Positions 1-6,643 of a DNA stretch of 11,604 bases are shown in pieces. The first letter of the stretch is position 1, and each line of letters opens with the position of its first letter. This DNA is from Nanobdellota archaeon (GTDB lineage Archaea; Nanobdellota; Nanobdellia; Pacearchaeales; GW2011-AR1): the NCBI GenBank assembly GCA_018817905.1, contig JAHISS010000032.1:1-11604 (forward strand). Direction: 5' to 3'. Both the position numbers and the translations under genes were made by a program. The notes below the pieces were generated by a model that worked only from the letters and a program-made list of their open reading frames with translations, was not told the DNA's origin and made no database searches.

Positions 1-72
1 AGAGAGAAAGTCTTTTCGAATTTTTCTCAGGAAGTCAGAACAATTTTGGAGGATAAACCTCCAAATTCTTAA
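1..72 (+). CDS. Possible transposase C-terminus (partial)
   Basis: Frame 1 is open from the window edge and stops at TAA 70-72, encoding 23 residues that end VRTILEDKPPNS. It lies in the expected place and orientation for the 3' end of the transposase whose start is seen at 11542 in the other copy. The ending weakly resembles the 'PEVR-IL' ends of some IS4/IS1634-type DDE transposases; this is recollection of a pattern, not a match. Frames 2 and 3 are also open here for similar lengths, so the frame choice is not secure. Confidence 0.35.
   Translation, partial: REKVFSNFSQEVRTILEDKPPNS
45..65. repeat. 8-bp hairpin at the IS 3' end
   Basis: TTTGGAGG (45-52) and CCTCCAAA (58-65) form a perfect 8-bp stem with a 5-nt loop, covering the last codons of the putative transposase. 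It could help end transcription or protect the message end. No U-tract follows, so a classical terminator is not supported. Confidence 0.5.
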
Positions 73-120
73 TAAAGGAGCCAACTGTCAAAACTGTTTG
101 AGTGACAGAATTAGTCGGAT

Positions 121-534
121 CTATGTGGCGAGGTCAAGTTTCTCCTTCCGAATTTCCATCAACTCAACAATAGCATCGCGAATATTTTCATAAGCTCCCC
201 CCCTATTTTCGCCATAAAATCCCGGATGAAACACAACACACTTCGCCCCAAGCAGATCCCCAATCTCACACGCATCCAAAATCCTTTTCTTCGAAGCCTC
301 CAACTTCACCTTGTCCGAAGCATTCAAATTAATAAAAAAAGAACCATGAATTGACAACTCAATATCCAGCTCTTTCGCCCGTCGACCAATTCGCTTAGCG
401 TCATGCGGTTTTAAGTATACCGAGTAAGTGAACGCGATTTCACACGCCTTCAACCCTTTTTTATGCAATTCCTCAAGGAAATCTTCAGCATCTTTAACCG
501 GCCCTAAAGATGCTGGACCAAATCGTATACTCAT
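121..534 (-). pseudogene. nfo: Endonuclease IV (AP endonuclease), C-terminal half lost
   Basis: The frame encodes 137 residues where the family has about 270-290. It matches the N-terminal half of the endonuclease IV TIM barrel, which cuts DNA 5' of abasic sites using three metal ions. Visible are the start SIRFGPASLG, His63 in SIHGSFFINLN and His103 in VVFHPGFYG. Their 40-residue spacing matches the metal ligands His69 and His109 of the E. coli enzyme. The remaining ligands (equivalents of Glu145, Asp179, His182, His216, Asp229, His231 and Glu261) are missing. Homology ends in the IS inverted repeat, which supplies the last codons (LDLAT) and the stop. The fragment cannot bind the full metal cluster and is most likely inactive. 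It sits 63 bp downstream of the protease operon on the same strand but has its own TATA-like box at 558-566. Confidence 0.85.
126..140 (-). repeat. IS terminal inverted repeat (right end)
   Basis: Read on the minus strand this is AACTTGACCTCGCCA, identical over all 15 bases to 11465-11479 on the plus strand. The sequences diverge immediately inside both copies, as expected for the two different ends of one element. Confidence 0.7.
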
Positions 535-544
535 AGTATACTCA
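525..544. repeat. Direct repeat GTATACTCA x2 over the nfo start
   Basis: GTATACTCA occurs at 525-533 and again at 536-544, a period of 11 bp or about one helical turn. The copies span the start codon (532-534), and AGTATACT (535-542) is a palindrome. This could be an operator or a small duplication. Confidence 0.4.
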
Positions 545-557
545 AGTAGAAGACGTT

Positions 558-566
558 AATAAATTA
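558..566 (-). promoter_or_regulatory. TATA-like box for the nfo fragment
   Basis: The minus strand reads AATTTATTA here, centred about 28 bp before the ATG at 534. It fits a leaderless or near-leaderless archaeal transcript. Confidence 0.4.
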
Positions 567-597
567 TCTTAGAGTTTAGCAAGAACCAAACTCAATT

Positions 598-1416
598 TTA
601 AAAACAGGACAGAACTTTCTTTTTTCTAAAAAAAAGAATAATCGCCGTTAAGAGCACAATGCTTGCTGCGATTAGAAGTCCTTTTTCGAATAAGCTTCTT
701 TCAGTCATGGTTTGCGGAGAGAGTCTAACACGACTAAAATCAACTTCATTTATCCTGGTCAACTCTTGTTCAATAACCTCAAAATCCTCCTGTCGACTCG
801 CTGTTTTATACCCCTTTTCCGAAGCTGTAACAGCAATTGAATAAGTGCCTGCCTGCGAGACCTTAATTGTCGTTGGCAAGGTTAATTGTTGTTTTGTTTT
901 ATCAGGATACGTTATCATGACACTAAGTGGAGTTGTGATAACATCAGAGCTATACCCAATAAACACTTCACTGCCCAAAGGATAAACCCTCAGCTGTTTC
1001 AAACAGGCTTCTTCCTTGCAAATATCCAAGCTGAATTTAAAACTCGGCAGCGTATCAATAGTAAACTCTTTGGAAATTGTTTTCTTTTCAGGCGAGAGCA
1101 GTTCTAAATAAGCCGTGCACGTCTGCGGCTCAATCATCATTCCATCAATAAAGAAATCTGAGTGCTTGAAAGTTTGGGGTTGGTTCTTAAGCAAGTTTAT
1201 GTTTTTTGTTTGGAACGGCCCTACAGGTGCATGCGGACATTCGACATAAGTCATGTACTCTGCAAATACATTCTCTTGCGAAGTTAATGAATAATCAAAA
1301 CGAATCACATCTCCTTCCACAAAACTCTTCTGGACGTTTATCTCTGCATCAATGCTCGCATGTACTATCGGCAAAAACAATCCAATGACAAAAAACATGA
1401 AAAATAATTTCTTCAT
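598..1416 (-). CDS. Secreted single-pass membrane protein, protease operon partner
   Basis: I do not recognise the family. The 272-residue product has a signal peptide (residues 1-20, MKKLFFMFFVIG...IVHA, with a likely cut after Ala20). An extracytoplasmic part with four cysteines (60, 100, 133, 138) follows. Residues about 145-215 look like an Ig-type beta-sandwich, with a YPDK...GTYSIAVTA pattern. A membrane helix at about 246-263 and a basic RKKK stop-transfer end complete a type I topology: bulk outside, short tail inside. Its ATG overlaps the stop of the upstream protease gene as ATGA (1413-1416), and GAGGAAA just ahead can serve as ribosome-binding site, so the two are probably co-transcribed and translationally coupled. 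A role as anchor, partner or inhibitor of the protease is inference from the operon only. Confidence 0.8.
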   Translation of the reverse strand: MKKLFFMFFVIGLFLPIVHASIDAEINVQKSFVEGDVIRFDYSLTSQENVFAEYMTYVECPHAPVGPFQTKNINLLKNQPQTFKHSDFFIDGMMIEPQTCTAYLELLSPEKKTISKEFTIDTLPSFKFSLDICKEEACLKQLRVYPLGSEVFIGYSSDVITTPLSVMITYPDKTKQQLTLPTTIKVSQAGTYSIAVTASEKGYKTASRQEDFEVIEQELTRINEVDFSRVRLSPQTMTERSLFEKGLLIAASIVLLTAIILFFRKKKVLSCF

Positions 1417-4400
1417 GGTATTTCCTCCTCAACTTGAAAGAATACGCGGAGAGTATGCTCTTCAATAATCTCGGGCTCAAAAAATCCCTCAACGGTTCTC
1501 CAATACGAATACTCCATCTCGAAGAAATAATTGTTGTCAATTCCTTCATCTTTAGAAAAAAAGATATAGTCTTCAATCGGAGGGGGTTGGGTTTTATAAA
1601 TAAGCATTGATGTTACGTTAAAAACGCCTGTTGAGTTAATGTATTGGACCTTTAGAACTTGTCCTGGTTCATATCCCTCGGGCAAGGACAACACAGATCC
1701 AACTACAGTCTTATGTGTCATCCAGCTGCTTAATAGCTCTCCAGTCAAGGAATCAAAAATCTCACAACCCCCAGAGCTCATTTGGATTGCCTCAGGATTA
1801 AAAGGATAACGCATAAAGTAACATTCTGTTCTTTTGTTATCTTTAGTGTAATTTATATAAACATCTCTATGCAACTCGGGAACGTTAACATCCACGTAGT
1901 ATTCAGTTTCATTAACTTGCTCCAAACCTATGGTTACTCCGCTGCTTAATCCTGGATCTGGAAGTTCCACTTTTAATGTTGGATCCCCAATCAATATGCT
2001 ATACTTATCGTACTTGGCTTTATTTCGTGCCTTTTTCATTGCAGTTCCAATATCTTCATGGATTAATAGCTCTTCAATGATTAATTTAGGATGTATGCTC
2101 GAACCAGAAGCTTTAGTGGTTGCGCCTGCATGGAACACAGCCCCTCTTTTCAAAAGATTAGAACAAAATAACGACGATGCAGACCCGTCATCGCGATAAG
2201 CACAAGACGAACATCCATCCATAAAAACTAGCGGAGAATTCAGCCAAATATGGGCTTGATCAAATGAGGACGAACTGAAATGATAATATCCACCCACAGC
2301 CGATGCATGATCGCTATAAGTAAGCATAAACTTGTTTTCATAATTGCTTGGATGTGGCGCATAAGAATAGTCTGTTAGGAAGCTTACAGAATTGAAACCC
2401 ATCGAGGTGAATATATCCTCAACTGCAAGAGAGGGTGATTTCCATACAGCCCCATGATCTGCCTCTGCGCTGGGCCAGATTACACTAAAATCATTATCCT
2501 TTTGCATTTGCGGATAAAATATGTTTCTTGCAATGTTTGCAGAAACATCAGAAGAAGTTATGGAAAAAATTCTCCCGACTGCAAGTTCTTGGAACACATC
2601 GCTGTCAAGGTTTCCATACACGCTATTGTCAACCTCATTTTTCGTTGAGTAGTTAAACATTTCAATTGCAGGCGGTGCTGCAATTATAGTTAGGTACTCC
2701 GGCTCAATCTGAAGATTTAAGAGCTGTGCCTTGAACGAATTGTCTACTTCCTGATAGCCGGCGTTTTGAACAGTCAAGATTAATTCGTGCTTTGCGCTTG
2801 CCAGAAAAGGGGCTGAAAGGGAAGTCCGCTCAACTAAGTTGTTTATTGGTCCTCCACCCTTTTCAGGAGAATATTCTTCGTCCTTGTAGATATTCAAATC
2901 ATTTGGATTAACCAATATTATTTTATTTGTATTCGTCCTGTCAATGTACTCTTGCTGAAGCTCCTGAAGGGAGTATTTTTCACCGCAAGAACCGGAAGTA
3001 GGAACTACGCTCCCCACGCATATTACGTGTTTATTCTGAAAGTTCTCTGGCAAGTCCAATTCTGAACCCTCAATAATCAACGGCGCATTGAGCAACGAAG
3101 CGTAAACAGAAGCAACCAACGCGAGGTCATAGTCATCCTGCACGTAGACAACATCAAGATAATCAACCCAATATTTTGAGTAATTCTGAACTTGAATTGA
3201 ACGAATATCATCTGGAGAAAGGCCTGCTCCAATTTCCGGAGGAGTAATCAAGAGGTTTGCTAAATCCGGCGGAGGATTTCCAACCAGAGTAACTTTTGTC
3301 GGGGAATATTGCTGCAAAAAGAAGATGATTGAATCAATATCAAAATTATCATCCTCCTGATGGTAAATCAATGTTGGATAGACTTTCGCAAAATCATTAT
3401 CTTCATCAGGAGGGCTTTTTAACACTCCGCCATCAGACCCAGATTTATCTTGCGGAATAAAAACCCAGGCCTCATCTGCCCAAGTAGTAAAAGAATTCAA
3501 CTTCGTGTTCGCTTTCACTAATTCTCCTGGTGATGGAAATGGTTGGTCAAACACAAATTCAATTTTATTGCCCGAGATACTTGGTTGGCCTAAGCAAGGA
3601 TACTCGCACGTCAAGCTGCCAGAATCAGAAAGAGTTATACGTGAAAAAATTGAAGTAATATAAATCTCATATTCAAAAGTTAAACCAGACGGTGGAAGAG
3701 GGATTTGGCCGCTGCTTCCAGCCAATTCAACCGTTACAATCATTTGGTTTTCCCCGTTGTCCAAGAGATTTACTCCATCAATGTCTAAACTAGCAGCGTA
3801 TTCTGACTGGTCTGGATCAACAACATCTCCAAGAATATCATCCAGATAAAAAGACTGTTGGCATACATAATCCTCATCTATCATTCCGTCACAATCGTTA
3901 TCCAAGTCGTCGCAAGTAACCTCTATTGATTCATAAGTTTCAATTGAAGAATAATCGCAGCCAGGCCAATGACTGTGGAGATTGCATGTTTCCTGAGAGT
4001 TTTCACAAACGCCTTGCTGATTAGGGCATAGCCTTTGTTCCCCTGGGCCACATTCAGGAGGAGCGCAATCAGAATCTTCATCATCAATCCACCCATCTCC
4101 GTCGTTATCCAACCCATCATCACAATTTTCCATTTTTGTCCAGGTTGTTACCGGAACCAATTGCAGGACAGCTCTCCAGTCTGCGTCAGATATTATGAAC
4201 ACTTCTTTTTCCGAGTAGAATGCAGGATTCTTCCCAAAAGCAAGTTCTGTAGTAGGAGCTTCGTGGCAAGTTCCTTCTTCGCAAACATAGCCTTCCCTGC
4301 AGCAAGCGTAAATCTTTTTCCAACATCCATCGATAAGTTCACAATTCCATGCGCCGTGCCCTCCGCCACAATCAGAATCGAGATAAGTACATCCTCTTTC

Positions 4401-4595
4401 TTCTTCGCTGCATTCACCGCAGGAGTACGGCTGTTCTGGAACGGTTTGAATCGCTTTTTCAGAAGAAGAGCTTGAAGATGGAACGTCTAATCTTCTGTCT
4501 TCTTGCATTTTTCCCAAAGATGCTTCCACAGCGCCATTCCCAAAATAAGCTAGCAAAATAAATAAAAACAGTAATACGACAATACCTCTTTTCAT
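1413..4595 (-). CDS. Secreted gingipain-like (C25) cysteine protease with MopE-like motifs
   Basis: The ATG at 4595 gives 1060 residues. A TTG one codon upstream is also in frame, but 4595 lies 25 bp from a TATA-like box. Order: signal peptide (1-24), a six-serine linker (40-45), a cysteine-rich knot (about 59-110), and two DxDxDG-type motifs resembling MopE/calcium-binding repeats (NCDDGLDNDGDGWIDDEDSDC near 157-177; CDDLDNDCDGMIDEDYVC near 228-245). A beta-rich region follows (about 250-400), then a peptidase C25-like caspase fold (about 410-875) and C-terminal beta domains (about 880-1060). Within the fold, SDVFQELAVGRI (about 665-676) and LIGDPTLKV (about 868-876) are typical of C25 proteins. 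The likely catalytic dyad is His763 in TYSDHAS and Cys795 in VFMDGCSSC. No membrane anchor is seen in this protein; the coupled downstream gene encodes one. The fold call is strong from motifs; activity and substrate are unknown. Confidence 0.85.
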   Translation of the reverse strand: MKRGIVVLLFLFILLAYFGNGAVEASLGKMQEDRRLDVPSSSSSSEKAIQTVPEQPYSCGECSEEERGCTYLDSDCGGGHGAWNCELIDGCWKKIYACCREGYVCEEGTCHEAPTTELAFGKNPAFYSEKEVFIISDADWRAVLQLVPVTTWTKMENCDDGLDNDGDGWIDDEDSDCAPPECGPGEQRLCPNQQGVCENSQETCNLHSHWPGCDYSSIETYESIEVTCDDLDNDCDGMIDEDYVCQQSFYLDDILGDVVDPDQSEYAASLDIDGVNLLDNGENQMIVTVELAGSSGQIPLPPSGLTFEYEIYITSIFSRITLSDSGSLTCEYPCLGQPSISGNKIEFVFDQPFPSPGELVKANTKLNSFTTWADEAWVFIPQDKSGSDGGVLKSPPDEDNDFAKVYPTLIYHQEDDNFDIDSIIFFLQQYSPTKVTLVGNPPPDLANLLITPPEIGAGLSPDDIRSIQVQNYSKYWVDYLDVVYVQDDYDLALVASVYASLLNAPLIIEGSELDLPENFQNKHVICVGSVVPTSGSCGEKYSLQELQQEYIDRTNTNKIILVNPNDLNIYKDEEYSPEKGGGPINNLVERTSLSAPFLASAKHELILTVQNAGYQEVDNSFKAQLLNLQIEPEYLTIIAAPPAIEMFNYSTKNEVDNSVYGNLDSDVFQELAVGRIFSITSSDVSANIARNIFYPQMQKDNDFSVIWPSAEADHGAVWKSPSLAVEDIFTSMGFNSVSFLTDYSYAPHPSNYENKFMLTYSDHASAVGGYYHFSSSSFDQAHIWLNSPLVFMDGCSSCAYRDDGSASSLFCSNLLKRGAVFHAGATTKASGSSIHPKLIIEELLIHEDIGTAMKKARNKAKYDKYSILIGDPTLKVELPDPGLSSGVTIGLEQVNETEYYVDVNVPELHRDVYINYTKDNKRTECYFMRYPFNPEAIQMSSGGCEIFDSLTGELLSSWMTHKTVVGSVLSLPEGYEPGQVLKVQYINSTGVFNVTSMLIYKTQPPPIEDYIFFSKDEGIDNNYFFEMEYSYWRTVEGFFEPEIIEEHTLRVFFQVEEEIP

Positions 4596-4613
4596 CAATA
4601 TACCATAATACCG

Positions 4614-4625
4614 AGATTTTTAAAC
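4614..4625 (-). promoter_or_regulatory. TATA-like box for the protease operon
   Basis: The minus strand reads TTTAAAAATC, centred 25 bp before the ATG at 4595. It supports that start over the TTG at 4598 and a leaderless message. Confidence 0.5.
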
Positions 4626-4685
4626 ATTTAGATTTTTGCCGTTGCTGTGTTATCCGTTTATTACTTGACACACCAGCACAAGAAT

Positions 4686-4696
4686 ATTTTTAAAAG
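4686..4696 (+). promoter_or_regulatory. TATA-like box for the C-anchored protein gene
   Basis: ATTTTTAAAAG is centred 25 bp before the ATG at 4716. It shares a 120-bp divergent promoter region with the protease operon. Confidence 0.5.
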
Positions 4697-4715
4697 ACAA
4701 ATTCTCTGGAGGTTG

Positions 4716-5534
4716 ATGCCAGAAGATACAACTACTCGGCCCAGTTCACAAGGTTACACAGTCACACCCATATCGGAAGAAGTCTCGCGAGAAAGCCGAG
4801 AAAATATTTATGAATTACTTACTCTTGCAAGTGAAGATTCTTCCTTCCCAGGTATCTTATTTTTCAAGGAAGCGATAAGAGATGAGCCAAACACTTTTTT
4901 AGAATTGTTTAATTCAACGTTTCCAGTCTTTGGAGATGCAGGCATATTTGGAGAAGTTTTACCAAACATTCCTGGGGCAAACCTTTTACTTGATTCATTG
5001 GGATTAGCGGAGCGAACATCACCATCTGAACCTACAGGTTACCATTATGAAAAGTTAATAGATGGCGTGTCCGTCGAAATAAACTCCAATGTACCAATGA
5101 CTGAGGAATGGCTAAAAGAAATGGACAGAGTTCATCAAATTGCTTTAAAAGAAATGCAGGAACCTATTGTTATAGGACCCGCCAAAATCACATTCCCTTA
5201 TCGCGTAATATCTTCAGACTCTCAACCAACATCCAGACCAGTAGAGAGTCAACCAACTTCTCGACCAACTCCGCCTATTGAAAATTATTCCACAACTGCA
5301 CAATCAAAATTAATATTTGGGGAATCTGAATATGACGGCGTCCCATTATCGGGTTTAGAACAAGCCGTACAAAAAGTTACACCTAAACCTACAACTCAAT
5401 CCACAACCGCCCCGACCTATCACCCTCAACGCGATTTAAACTATTTGCCAACTATCGGCATCACAACATGCCTGGTAGCAATGGTCGCATGTGGTGCGCT
5501 GTATCGCCTGAGAAAAAGACGCTCCAGAAAATAA
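4716..5534 (+). CDS. Unknown protein with C-terminal membrane anchor and Pro/Thr linker
   Basis: The ATG at 4716 (272 residues) is preferred over an in-frame ATG at 4647 because GGAGGT (4708-4713) lies just ahead and the TATA-like box is 25 bp away. I do not recognise the family. Residues 1-150 are acidic with helical stretches. A low-complexity P/T/S linker (about 167-235) contains SQPTSRP twice (169-175 and 178-184). One membrane helix (about 245-263) and a strongly basic tail, RLRKRRSRK, end the protein. There is no N-terminal signal sequence. The basic end would by the positive-inside rule stay in the cytoplasm and put the large domain outside, yet nothing visible would export it; the alternative is a tail-anchored cytosolic protein. 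It is divergent from the protease operon and may be co-regulated with it. Confidence 0.75.
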   Translation: MPEDTTTRPSSQGYTVTPISEEVSRESRENIYELLTLASEDSSFPGILFFKEAIRDEPNTFLELFNSTFPVFGDAGIFGEVLPNIPGANLLLDSLGLAERTSPSEPTGYHYEKLIDGVSVEINSNVPMTEEWLKEMDRVHQIALKEMQEPIVIGPAKITFPYRVISSDSQPTSRPVESQPTSRPTPPIENYSTTAQSKLIFGESEYDGVPLSGLEQAVQKVTPKPTTQSTTAPTYHPQRDLNYLPTIGITTCLVAMVACGALYRLRKRRSRK

Positions 5535-5587
5535 TCTCCGTTCGTAGCATCTTGCCAAAAATAACCTCGCACATCAATCAAAACAAA

Positions 5588-6046
5588 TCATACTTTCCCC
5601 TCAACAAGCAAGTCCAGCGTCTCGTCAATTTCCCCGATGTTGTCAACAATGTAAGTGTGCAGCCTCTCAATAATAATTCCCTGCATTTCTTCTTTCAATC
5701 TGCCGTGGCACATCGCCAAATCTTTTTCAGGGTAAACTACAACGCCTTTAGGAAACCCGCATTCCATTTTGTAGCCAGACAATCTTTCCATGCCAAGCTC
5801 GCCCGCCTTTGACTGCAGCAGCGTAACCTCGACAACGCACGCCCCGCCATCCATCCCCTTCACTTCGTAACGCCAAGTCGCTTCTTCTGCGTCATTCAAA
5901 TAATTCGCCGGCTCGCACTTTTTCATAAGCTCTTCAAAACACTCAAAGCTCTCGCACCTCGGCGAATAAAAAAAACTCGTCTTAACAGCCAAGCCAATAA
6001 AAACCAAAGCCAGAATCACAAACGTAACAAGTTTAATGTATTTCAT
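5588..6046 (-). CDS. Membrane-anchored six-cysteine protein, unknown function
   Basis: The product has 152 residues. An N-terminal hydrophobic helix (about 5-25, IKLVTFVILALVFIGLA) is an uncleaved anchor or signal. The rest is probably extracytoplasmic and holds six cysteines (31, 36, 44, 70, 96, 113), enough for three disulfides; DLAMCHGRLKEEM near 109-121 is the most distinctive segment. I do not recognise a named family, though its style is like short conserved membrane proteins of DPANN archaea. It converges with the C-anchored protein gene (53-bp gap) and diverges from the L41e gene (89-bp gap). The even cysteine number fits a client of a thiol oxidoreductase such as the DsbA-like protein at 9261-10256; that link is inference. 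Confidence 0.75.
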   Translation of the reverse strand: MKYIKLVTFVILALVFIGLAVKTSFFYSPRCESFECFEELMKKCEPANYLNDAEEATWRYEVKGMDGGACVVEVTLLQSKAGELGMERLSGYKMECGFPKGVVVYPEKDLAMCHGRLKEEMQGIIIERLHTYIVDNIGEIDETLDLLVEGKV

Positions 6047-6070
6047 TTTCTCTTTTGATTATAATAAAAT

Positions 6071-6084
6071 CAAAATATTTAAAT
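6071..6084 (-). promoter_or_regulatory. Candidate TATA-like box for the six-cysteine protein
   Basis: The minus strand reads ATTTAAATATTTTG, centred about 31 bp before the ATG at 6046. A second AT-rich candidate at 6059-6070 is too close for a leaderless start, so the choice is uncertain. Confidence 0.3.
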
Positions 6085-6106
6085 CTATCAATCAACACAG
6101 GCAAAG

Positions 6107-6114
6107 CTTATAAA
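6107..6114 (+). promoter_or_regulatory. TATA box for the L41e gene
   Basis: CTTATAAA is centred 25 bp before the ATG at 6136, so transcription would begin on or next to that start codon. This decides between the possible starts at 6055, 6136 and 6175. Confidence 0.6.
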
Positions 6115-6135
6115 CCGAAATTTTCTATCCCCTAC

Positions 6136-6252
6136 ATGAAACGAAGTTCAAGACGCTGGAAAAAAATAGGCCAGATGCGCTGGAAGTGGCAGCGCAAGCG
6201 TCTGAGAAAAGAAAAACGAAAACGAAAACTCCACAGAGAACGAAGTAAATAA
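6136..6252 (+). CDS. rpl41e: Ribosomal protein L41e (eL41), with short N-terminal extension
   Basis: The last 25 residues (MRWKWQRKRLRKEKRK..., from the internal ATG at 6175) are the same length as eukaryotic and archaeal L41e and align with it without a gap. They share the Met-Arg-x-x-Trp start, the block of Arg/Lys pairs and the end R-x-RSK. L41e is a single helix that sits at the interface of the large and small ribosomal subunits. The TATA box 25 bp before 6136 argues for translation from there, giving 38 residues with a 13-residue basic extension (MKRSSRRWKKIGQ). A start at 6175 would give the classic 25-residue form. The upstream ATG at 6055 precedes the promoter and is unlikely. A short T-run follows the stop. 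Confidence 0.8.
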   Translation: MKRSSRRWKKIGQMRWKWQRKRLRKEKRKRKLHRERSK

Positions 6253-6324
6253 TTTTTCACATAGAACAATTATCCACCAGGAATTAATCCCAATCCAACC
6301 TCCAACCAGTCAGGGATTTATCCA

Positions 6325-6598
6325 CAAGTTACCCACCACCCAACAACTCCGAGTAATCCAACATTATCCAAAACCCAACCAATATCACATCTGATTGATT
6401 TTATTATTAATCTAATGAGCTGATTGGAAGTTAAACTATTTTTTCAAAGATTATACACTGCAAGTTACCAGCACACACCAACTCCAACTAACCCAGATAA
6501 TTATCCACAAATCCAAACGACATTATAATCCTGGTTGATTTTATTATTAATTGAGAGGCTGGCTGCAATTCAGGCTATTTTTCACATACTAAATTTTC
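6325..6598 (+). repeat. Two-copy degenerate tandem repeat, about 136-140 bp
   Basis: CAAGTTACC opens each copy (6325-6333 and 6461-6469). CTGATTGATTTTATTATTAAT (6391-6411) recurs at 6531-6551 with one mismatch. GCTGATTG...AACTATTTTTTCA recurs as GCTGGCTG...GGCTATTTTTCA. The three anchors keep the same order and nearly the same period. Confidence 0.75.
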
Positions 6599-6612
6599 CT
6601 CCAACACAACAA

Positions 6613-6621
6613 TATTTATAA
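6613..6621 (+). promoter_or_regulatory. TATA box for rfcS
   Basis: TATTTATAA is centred about 27 bp before the ATG at 6644, consistent with leaderless transcription. A second TTTATAAAA lies at 6629-6637, too close to the start to serve. Confidence 0.55.
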
Positions 6622-6643
6622 CTTCAGATTTATAAAAATAACA

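Larger units (their letters stand above)
1..140 (+). mobile_element. Right end of a partial insertion sequence
   Basis: The last 15 bases (126-140) are the exact reverse complement of 11465-11479, the start of a second element at the other edge of the window. Both copies interrupt a conserved gene at precisely this motif, as expected for IS terminal inverted repeats. Inside it lie an open frame ending with TAA at 70-72, an 8-bp hairpin at 45-65 and a 6-bp inverted repeat (85-90 with 103-108). The two ends are oriented as the left and right ends of one element type, both copies reading left to right. The family is not identified. The exact outer boundary may differ by a base or two because no target-site duplication can be seen. 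Confidence 0.6.
6253..6643. other. 391-bp gene-free, G-poor region upstream of rfcS
   Basis: No gene is seen. The plus strand of 6283-6390 is very poor in G and rich in A and C. TTATCCA occurs four times (6270, 6318, 6364, 6501), the first three 46-48 bp apart; at 6318 and 6501 it extends to TTATCCACA. A 140-bp degenerate tandem repeat covers 6325-6598, and the rfcS promoter ends the region. This could be a regulatory or replication-related array, but no specific function can be assigned. Confidence 0.6.

Noticed and set aside
4035..4475. Open frame on the plus strand opposite the protease gene (146 codons)
   Set aside because: It lies entirely antisense to the cysteine-rich and MopE-like part of a well-supported gene, has no promoter spacing, and its composition reflects the opposite strand.
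5468..5812. Plus-strand open frame of 114 codons across the convergent gene ends
   Set aside because: It overlaps the end of the C-anchored protein and is antisense to the six-cysteine protein; no TATA box or ribosome-binding site is seen.
6318..6509. Two perfect TTATCCACA bacterial DnaA boxes suggesting a bacterial-type origin
   Set aside because: The gene content is archaeal and archaea lack DnaA. The motif is part of a broader degenerate repeat; kept only as an iteron-like observation.
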